From assembly GCF_036226605.1 (NCBI RefSeq), contig NZ_CP109000.1, positions 4,894,501 through 4,958,500 on the forward strand: a DNA stretch of 64,000 bases. The letters are read 5' to 3'. Position numbers and translations under genes: made by a program. The notes beneath the pieces are model-generated. The model did no database searches. It was not told where the DNA came from and saw only the letters and a program-made list of their open reading frames with translations. The DNA comes from Streptomyces sp. NBC_00704 (GTDB lineage: Bacteria; Actinomycetota; Actinomycetes; Streptomycetales; Streptomycetaceae). Below, piece by piece: positions 58,268-64,000 of this stretch (within the stretch, counting starts at the first letter, position 1; every line of letters starts with the position of its first letter).

Positions 58268-61149
58268 GCGCGCGGGAGACGGCGGACCCGGGCGGCGGCC
58301 GGGAGCCGGCCGCCGGGCGGCCCCTGCTGCTCGGGGTGCGGCACCACGGGCCGGGGTCCGCGCGCGCGGTGCGGGCGGCGCTGGCGGCCGCCCGGCCCCG
58401 CACCGTGCTGATCGAGGGGCCCCCGGAGGCGGACGCGCTGATCCCGCTGGTCGCGGACGAGGACATGCGGCCGCCGGTCGCCCTCCTCGCCCACGCCGTC
58501 GACGAACCCGGCCGGTCGTCGTTCTGGCCGATGGCCGAGTTCTCCCCGGAGTGGGTCGCACTGCGCTGGGCCGTGGAGCACGGGGTGCCCGCCCGTTTCA
58601 TCGATCTCCCGGCCACCCACACGCTGGCGTGGGAGAGGCCCGAGGAGGCCCGGGGGAAGGAGGAGGCCCGGGGGAAGGGGGAACCGGAGGGGGCCGATGA
58701 GCCGGAGGGGGCGGAGAAGGAGAAAGGGGCCGGGGAGCCGGGGGAGGGGGCGCAGGAGCGGGGTGGGCCGGGGGCGGGGGCGTCGGGCGGCGCGGGGGAC
58801 GCCGACGGGGCAGGGCGGGGGTCCGGCGGGGGCCGGGGGAGCGGGGGCGTCGACGAGGGCCGTGACGGGTTGCGGCGGGACCCGCTGGGCACGCTCGCCG
58901 AGGTCGCCGGATACGACGATCCCGAACGCTGGTGGGAGGACGTCGTCGAGCACCGCGCCGCCGGCACGAAGGATCCGTTCGCGCCGTTCACCGCGCTGGA
59001 GGAGGCGATGGGGGCCCTGCGCGAGACGTACGACCGCGACGCGACGGGGCGCGAGGACGAGCGGGACCTCGTGCGGGAGGCGCACATGCGCATCCAACTC
59101 CGCGTCGCGCAGAAGGAGTTCGGGGCGGACGGAGTGGCCGTGGTGTGCGGGGCGTGGCATGTGCCCGCCCTGCGCAGCAGGACCGCCCTGGCCGCGGACC
59201 GGGCGCTCCTCAGGGGGCTGCCGAAGGTCAGGACCGACCTGACCTGGGTGCCCTGGACTCACCGCAGGCTGGCCCGGTCCGGCGGGTACGGCGCGGGTGT
59301 CGACGCGCCCGGCTGGTACGCCCACCTCTTCGCGTCGCCGGACCGGCCCATTGAGCGCTGGCTGACGAAGGTGGCGGTGCTGCTGCGCGAGGAGGACCGG
59401 ATCGTGTCCTCGGCCCACGTGATCGAGGCGGTCCGGCTCGCCGAGACGCTGGCGGTGCTGCGGGGCCGGCCGCTGCCCGGCCTGACCGAGACCGCCGACG
59501 CCGCGCGCGCGGTGCTGTGCGAGGGCTCCGACGTGCCGCTGGACCTGGTGCGCGACCGGCTGGTCGTCGGGGACGTGCTGGGTGAGGTGCCGGCGGGCGC
59601 GCCCGCGGTGCCGTTGCAGCGCGACCTCGACCGGCTGCGGCGCCGCCTCCGGCTCAAACCGGAGGCGGCGGAGCGGGAACTGGCGCTCGACCTGCGCAAG
59701 GAGAACGACGCCGAGCGCAGCAGGCTGCTGCACCGGCTGCGGCTGCTGGGCGTCGCGTGGGGCGAACCGGTCGCCTCGCGCGGCAGCACGGGGACGTTCC
59801 GCGAGACCTGGCGGCTGCGGTGGGAGCCGGAGCTGGCCGTGCGGGTCGCCGAGGCCGGGGTGTGGGGGACGACCGTGCTCGCCGCGGCGACCGCCAAGGC
59901 GGAGACGGACGCCGTCGCCTCGGCCGGGCTCGCCCGGGTGACCGCCCTCGCCGAGCGCTGCCTGCTGGCCGCGCTGCCGGACGCGCTGCCGACGGTGATG
60001 CGGGTCCTCGCCGACCGGGCCGCCCTCGACACGGACGTCGGCCACCTCGCGCAGGCCCTGCCCGCGCTGGCCCGTTCCCTGCGGTACGGCGACGTGCGCG
60101 GCACCGGCACCGGTGCGCTGGCGGAGGTGGCGGCCGGCCTCGCGGAACGGATCTTCGTCGGCCTCCCGCCGGCCTGCGTGTCCCTCGACGCGGACGCGGC
60201 GGAGCAGATGCGCCGTCATGTGGACGCGGTACACGGGGCGGTGGGCATGCTGGACGGTCAGGCGGGGCTCGCGGCCCGCTGGCGCGCCGTGCTGCGGGTG
60301 CTGTCCCGGCGGGACAGTGTGCCGGGCGTCGTGCGGGGCCGTGCCGTGCGGCTCCTCCTCGACGAGGGGGCGCTGGACCCCGGCGAGGCGGCTCGGCTCA
60401 TGGGTCTCGCGCTGTCCCCGGGGACGCCGCCGGGCGACGCGGCCGCCTGGATCGAGGGGTTCGTCGGCGGCGGCTCCGGGGGCGGACTGCTCCTCGTGCA
60501 CGACGAACGGCTGCTCGCACTGGTCGACGGGTGGCTCACGACGGTCCCCACCGAGTCGTTCACCGACGTGCTGCCCCTGCTGCGGCGGACGTTCTCCGCC
60601 TACGAGCCCGGGGTGCGCAGAACGCTGGGCGAACTGATCCGGCGCGGTCCGGGACAACGGACGGCGCGGCCGGGGACGCACGCCGGTGCCCCCGGGTTCG
60701 CGGGCGAACTCGACGAGGGACGGGCGGACGCCGTCCTCCCGGTGATCGGACTGCTGCTGGGCCTGAACCCCACGGCGGAGGCGGGGAGGGGAACGACGAA
60801 TCCCGGCCGAACGGCCGAAGACGTGCGTGACGGCGCAGCGATGCCCGGCGGTCGGACGGCCCACGACGGGATGTCCGACGGTGACGGGACGTTCGGTGCC
60901 GGAATGGCCGGTGACGGAGCGTCCGGTGCCGGGACGTCCGGTGCCGGGGCGGCCGGTGGCGGAGGGTTCGGTGACGGGACGTCCGGCCGGGAGACGGACG
61001 ACGGAGAGACGGGCGACGAAGAGACGGACGACGGAGAGACGGGCGACGAAGAGACGGACGACGGAGAGACGGGCGACGAAGACACGGACGACGGAAAGAC
61101 GGGCGACGAAGAGACGGGCGGCGGCGCTCTTGTGGGGGTGGGGACATGA
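58264..61149 (+). CDS. DUF5682 family protein, TraB/ChaN-like (damage module)
   Basis: 961 residues from GTG at 58264 (chosen for its overlap with the preceding stop; a GTG at 58252 is in frame). The opening HHGPGS (27-32), EGPPEADALI (51-60) and a later VVCGAWHVPAL resemble the His/Glu signature of TraB/ChaN/EreA-like folds. An acidic Gly-rich insert lies at about 125-195 and a long helical domain in the second half. The C-terminus has four copies of ETDDGETGDE, from a 30-base tandem repeat. Biochemical role unknown. The VWA gene overlaps its stop (ATGA). Confidence 0.85.
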   Translation: MSARETADPGGGREPAAGRPLLLGVRHHGPGSARAVRAALAAARPRTVLIEGPPEADALIPLVADEDMRPPVALLAHAVDEPGRSSFWPMAEFSPEWVALRWAVEHGVPARFIDLPATHTLAWERPEEARGKEEARGKGEPEGADEPEGAEKEKGAGEPGEGAQERGGPGAGASGGAGDADGAGRGSGGGRGSGGVDEGRDGLRRDPLGTLAEVAGYDDPERWWEDVVEHRAAGTKDPFAPFTALEEAMGALRETYDRDATGREDERDLVREAHMRIQLRVAQKEFGADGVAVVCGAWHVPALRSRTALAADRALLRGLPKVRTDLTWVPWTHRRLARSGGYGAGVDAPGWYAHLFASPDRPIERWLTKVAVLLREEDRIVSSAHVIEAVRLAETLAVLRGRPLPGLTETADAARAVLCEGSDVPLDLVRDRLVVGDVLGEVPAGAPAVPLQRDLDRLRRRLRLKPEAAERELALDLRKENDAERSRLLHRLRLLGVAWGEPVASRGSTGTFRETWRLRWEPELAVRVAEAGVWGTTVLAAATAKAETDAVASAGLARVTALAERCLLAALPDALPTVMRVLADRAALDTDVGHLAQALPALARSLRYGDVRGTGTGALAEVAAGLAERIFVGLPPACVSLDADAAEQMRRHVDAVHGAVGMLDGQAGLAARWRAVLRVLSRRDSVPGVVRGRAVRLLLDEGALDPGEAARLMGLALSPGTPPGDAAAWIEGFVGGGSGGGLLLVHDERLLALVDGWLTTVPTESFTDVLPLLRRTFSAYEPGVRRTLGELIRRGPGQRTARPGTHAGAPGFAGELDEGRADAVLPVIGLLLGLNPTAEAGRGTTNPGRTAEDVRDGAAMPGGRTAHDGMSDGDGTFGAGMAGDGASGAGTSGAGAAGGGGFGDGTSGRETDDGETGDEETDDGETGDEETDDGETGDEDTDDGKTGDEETGGGALVGVGT
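61000..61119. repeat. 30-bp coding repeat, 4 copies
   Basis: GAGACGGACGACGGAGAGAC followed by GGGCGACGAA, repeated with small changes; encodes the acidic ETDDGETGDE tail of the DUF5682 protein. Confidence 0.88.
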
Positions 61150-62318
61150 CGGTGGACGACACGGCCGGGACGGACGCCGGGCGGGAGCGGTTGAGGCGCT
61201 GGCGGCTGGTGCTCGGCGGCGACGCGGCGGACGGCACCGGACACGCGCTCTCCGGACGCGACGCGGCGATGGACGGAGCGCTCACCGCGCTCTACGGAAA
61301 GAAGGAGGGCCCGTCGTCCGGGCGCGACCGCACGGCGGGCCTCGGGGCCTCGGCCCCGTCCGTGGCGCGCTGGCTCGGCGACATCCGCACCTACTTCCCC
61401 TCCTCCGTCGTGCAGGTCATGCAGCGCGACGCCATCGAGCGGCTCGGGCTGTCCGCGCTGCTCCTGGAGCCCGAGATGCTGGAGGCGGTGGAGGCCGACG
61501 TGCATCTCGTCGGGACGCTGCTCTCCCTCAACAAGGCGATGCCGGAGACCACGAGGGAGACGGCGCGGGCCGTCGTCCGCAAGGTCGTCGAGGACCTGGA
61601 GAAGCGGCTCGCCACCCGCACCCGGGCCGCCCTCGCCGGCGCGCTGGACCGCAGCGCCCGCGTCAGCAGACCGCGTCACCACGACATCGACTGGAACCGC
61701 ACGATCGCCGCCAACCTCAAGCACTACCTGCCCGAGCACGGGACGGTCGTGCCGGAACGGCTCGTGGGATACGGGCGGGCGTCGCCATCCATGAAGAAGG
61801 AGGTGATCCTCTGCATCGACCAGTCCGGCTCGATGGCGTCGTCGGTCGTGTACGCCTCGGTGTTCGGGGCGGTGCTCGCCTCGATGCGGTCGATCAGCAC
61901 GCGGCTCGTCGTCTTCGACACGGCGGTCGCCGACCTCACCGACCGGCTCGACGACCCGGTGGACGTCCTGTTCGGCACCCAGCTGGGCGGCGGCACCGAC
62001 ATCAACCGGGCGCTCGCCTACTGCCAGTCGCAGATCACCAGGCCGGCGGAGACGGTGGTGGTGCTCGTCAGCGACCTGTACGAGGGAGGCATACGCGACG
62101 AGATGCTCAAGCGGGTCGCGGCGATGAAGGCGTCGGGCGTGCAGTTCGTGGCGCTGCTCGCGCTGTCGGACGAAGGCGCGCCGGCCTACGACCGGGAACA
62201 CGCGGCCGCCCTCGCGGCGCTCGGCGCACCGGCGTTCGCGTGCACCCCCGACCTGTTCCCGGAGGTGATGGCGGCGGCGTTGGAGAAGCGTCCGCTGCCC
62301 GTCCCGGACGCGGGGTGA
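61146..62318 (+). CDS. VWA/MIDAS protein (damage module)
   Basis: 390 residues. A helical N-terminal half (about 1-215, including MQRDAIERLGLSALLLEPEM) is followed by a von Willebrand A domain with an intact MIDAS: D225-S227-S229 (CIDQSGSM), T284 (GGGTDINRAL) and D310 (LVSDLYEGG). It is the expected partner of the MoxR ATPase three genes upstream. Start ATG overlaps the DUF5682 stop by four bases, so the two are co-translated. Confidence 0.93.
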   Translation: MTVDDTAGTDAGRERLRRWRLVLGGDAADGTGHALSGRDAAMDGALTALYGKKEGPSSGRDRTAGLGASAPSVARWLGDIRTYFPSSVVQVMQRDAIERLGLSALLLEPEMLEAVEADVHLVGTLLSLNKAMPETTRETARAVVRKVVEDLEKRLATRTRAALAGALDRSARVSRPRHHDIDWNRTIAANLKHYLPEHGTVVPERLVGYGRASPSMKKEVILCIDQSGSMASSVVYASVFGAVLASMRSISTRLVVFDTAVADLTDRLDDPVDVLFGTQLGGGTDINRALAYCQSQITRPAETVVVLVSDLYEGGIRDEMLKRVAAMKASGVQFVALLALSDEGAPAYDREHAAALAALGAPAFACTPDLFPEVMAAALEKRPLPVPDAG

Positions 62319-62440
62319 GTGAGCGACGACATGCAGGTGTGAGGCGAGCGGCTACTCATCGGTAACGGGGGCTTGCGCAACCTCGGGAGCCCCGTGCGAG
62401 GATCGGGGCCACTCTGCCGCCGCACGGGAAGCGTCCTGCC

Positions 62441-63430
62441 TTGACCTCGTCCACCGCCCTGTCCGTCACCGCCCTGCGCGTCCCGCGCACCGCGGCCGGG
62501 CGACGTGCGGTCGGGCGGCGAGCGGTCGGATGGCCTGCGGTCGGGCGGCGAGCGGTCGGGGGGCCTGCGGTCGGACGGCATGCGCTGCGGCTCGCGCTGC
62601 TGGTCGGCGGGCTGACCGTGCTCGGGTTGTTCTGGGGCGGGGAGGCGCATGCGGCGGAGGGCGGTCCGACACCGGGCGGTCTCGTCGCCGGGATCTCGGC
62701 CCCGGCCTCGATGTCGGCCCCGACGCGGGTGTCGGTGTCGCTGCCGGGATCAGCGTCGGTGTCGGTGCCGGCGTCCACGGCCGGGTCGGTGTCGGCCCCC
62801 GCGCGGCTTTCCGTCTCGTTGCCGGTCCGGTTGCCGGCGGCGTCGGATCCGCCCGTCGTGTCCGCCCCGCCCCGCCCGCCGAGACTTCCATCCGTCCTGT
62901 CGGTCCCCCGGCTGCCTTCCGTGTCCGGCATCCTCGGGGTTCCGCACGTTCCGGCTCTCCATCCGTCGTCGGCCTCGGTGTCGGCGTCGGCGTCGGGCGG
63001 GCGTGGGCCCGTGGTCGGCGGGGCGGTGCGGGGGCGGACAGGTCCGGCGGGGGCGGGCGTGGCGGCGACGGACGCGTCAGGCTCCGGGCCCGTGGGTTTC
63101 GTGGGCGGCGGATCCACGCGCGCCGCTCACCGGGTCCCGACGGCCCGTGACGGGCGTCCGGCCGCCGCCGGATCCGCGTCGCCCACCGCACGCCAGAGGC
63201 CGACCGGCGGACCGACCGGCGGGCAGGTCGGGGGGCCGTCCGGTGATCCGGCCGGTGCGTCGGCCGGCGGGCCGGCCTCCGACGGCGGTGTCCCGCGGCA
63301 CATGGACGCGCATGCCGTCGTCACGTCGCCGCACCGGCCGGTGCCGTGGCCCGCGCGAGGCGGTGCGGGGGACGGCGACCCCGCGGCCGCACAGGACAGG
63401 TACCGGGACGTCCCCCTCTTTCCCGGATAG
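62441..63430 (+). CDS. Secreted Ser/Pro/Val-rich protein
   Basis: 329 residues of low-complexity sequence. An Arg/Gly-rich start (VGRRAVGWPAVGRRAV repeats) runs into a hydrophobic stretch (RLALLVGGLTVLGLFWGGEA) with a plausible signal-peptidase site at AHAAEG (residues 70-75). The mature part is Ser/Val/Pro then Gly/Pro repeats without a recognisable domain. TTG start behind GGGAAGCG. The composition could in part be an artefact of G+C-rich DNA; the signal peptide supports a real gene. Function unknown. Confidence 0.65.
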   Translation: MTSSTALSVTALRVPRTAAGRRAVGRRAVGWPAVGRRAVGGPAVGRHALRLALLVGGLTVLGLFWGGEAHAAEGGPTPGGLVAGISAPASMSAPTRVSVSLPGSASVSVPASTAGSVSAPARLSVSLPVRLPAASDPPVVSAPPRPPRLPSVLSVPRLPSVSGILGVPHVPALHPSSASVSASASGGRGPVVGGAVRGRTGPAGAGVAATDASGSGPVGFVGGGSTRAAHRVPTARDGRPAAAGSASPTARQRPTGGPTGGQVGGPSGDPAGASAGGPASDGGVPRHMDAHAVVTSPHRPVPWPARGGAGDGDPAAAQDRYRDVPLFPG

Positions 63431-63809
63431 ACGGCCCTCCCGGTTGGAGGGCCCTCCCAGTCGGGCGGCCCTCCCGGTCGGGCGTCGCGGTGTCTCCCCG
63501 GCGCAGCGTTCAGCCTCCGGCCGGATCCAGATCGCCGCCCCCTGGCGGCCGAGCCGCGCCCTCCCCGTTCTGCCGTCGCCGTGTCGTCGTTCCGTCGTTC
63601 CGTCGTCCCGCCGAACCATCGCCCCACCGAACCACCGAGCCACCGAACCACCACCGAACCATCGCCCCACCCATCGACTCCGTGAGGGGGTCGGTGCTCG
63701 GACGGCCGGAAGCCTTTCGGTCCGTCCGGCCCAGCCCTCACGGTCGGGGCGGGACGGCCCTCATTGGGGTGGGGGCCGTTCCGCCCTGAGCCCCTGAGGG
63801 GCTGCTCAG

Positions 63810-63847
63810 GGGGCCTCACCGGGCCAACCCCAGCCCGGTGAGGCCCC
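63810..63847. terminator. Hairpin near the right edge
   Basis: GGGGCCTCACCGGGC at 63810-63824 pairs perfectly with GCCCGGTGAGGCCCC at 63833-63847; eight-base loop. Without a T run the orientation is unclear. Confidence 0.75.
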
Positions 63848-63907
63848 TCCGTGCGGCCCCGCCCGGCCCTCACATCCGGCACGGAGTGTCAGTGATCCCG
63901 GCATCAT

Positions 63908-63921
63908 GTGACAGGTATCAC
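63908..63921. promoter_or_regulatory. CRP-like palindrome
   Basis: GTGACAGGTATCAC, a GTGA-N6-TCAC palindrome resembling Crp sites, in the A+T-richer upstream region of whatever lies beyond the edge. Confidence 0.35.
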
Positions 63922-64000
63922 CGCTCAGGTGTGACCCTCGATTTAGGGGCCTCCTGCAAGCAGCGATAACCTGCGAGACGGACATGCCGCGCGCTCGGTC

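Larger units (their letters stand above)
63431..64000. other. Right-edge intergenic region
   Basis: 570 bases. 63430-63490 holds GGCCCTCCCGGTCGG repeats; 63600-63675 holds CACCGAACCACCGA and CCATCGCCCCACC repeats. A terminator hairpin lies at 63810-63847. The last 100 bases drop in G+C and contain a CRP-like palindrome (63908-63921), so a rightward promoter for a gene beyond the edge is likely. An ATG at 63984 is too near the edge to judge. Confidence 0.55.

Noticed and set aside
57048..60864. Long open frames antisense to the MoxR and DUF5682 genes
   Set aside because: They mirror the codon bias of the sense genes (a known effect in very G+C-rich genomes) and have no domain or start signal.

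Overview
The window is a contiguous piece of a Streptomyces chromosome (core region, not an arm). The evidence is the very high G+C with strongly GC-biased third codon positions, GTG/TTG starts, and an order of developmental and housekeeping genes that is typical of the genus: whiD, bldM, an ECF sigma factor of the ShbA type, guaB, guaB3, glpD, an array of Ser/Thr kinases, gabD2, a cholesterol-oxidase-like flavoprotein, guaA, pcrA and icmB. I see no insertion sequence, prophage, CRISPR array, tRNA or rRNA. The mobile-like content is a possible small in-frame repeat insertion in pcrA and several intergenic minisatellites.

Layout. 1-7,000: a MOSC protein cut by the left edge and a divergent LysR regulator; whiD and bldM (sporulation and aerial growth) divergent from each other; shbA; then guaB and its paralogue guaB3. 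7,100-10,500: a nucleotide-sugar dehydrogenase relative whose catalytic residues are replaced, and glpD. 11,000-22,700: six consecutive PknB-type kinase genes. Five have a membrane span and a related extracytoplasmic domain, one of these five is a pseudokinase with a roughly 340-residue insertion in its activation segment, and the sixth is soluble with DFA in place of DFG. 22,800-28,000: a 4 x 77 bp tandem repeat, gabD2, the GMC flavoprotein and an LAxTG-anchored surface protein. 28,850-31,060: chorismate mutase behind what looks like a Phe/Tyr leader-peptide attenuator, divergent from guaA. 31,100-37,000: a flavin/pyridoxamine-oxidase-like protein, membrane proteins, a class II aldolase, a DUF4429/SHOCT protein and DoxX. 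37,600-41,900: a PspC/toastrack-like membrane protein divergent from a PspC-type histidine kinase and its response regulator, with clustered CCCTGAT boxes between them. 42,000-52,700: three cell-wall hydrolase genes (two NlpC/P60, one M23), small membrane proteins, a TehA/SLAC1-like channel, pcrA and a lipase. 53,200-53,600: icmB.

53,700-62,300 is the most interesting block. It is a five-gene module made of SWIM zinc-finger protein plus DUF5691 protein on one strand, and MoxR-type AAA+ ATPase, DUF5682 (TraB/ChaN-like) protein and VWA/MIDAS protein on the other. The two arms are read from back-to-back promoters that both resemble the LexA-independent DNA-damage promoter of actinobacteria (TTGTCAGTG-N8-TANNNT, the RecA-NDp/PafBC type). 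The same signal precedes pcrA at 47,039. I infer a damage-inducible MoxR-VWA machine with its own SWIM and ChaN-like partners; its substrate cannot be read from the sequence.

A second theme is paralogues that keep the fold but lose catalytic residues: the dehydrogenase at 7,132, GuaB3, the pseudokinase at 13,406 and the DFA kinase at 21,760. A third is the number of leaderless or near-leaderless genes with a -10 box 6-9 nt before the start codon (460, 29,331 minus, 43,869, 45,213 minus, 47,071, 56,898 minus).
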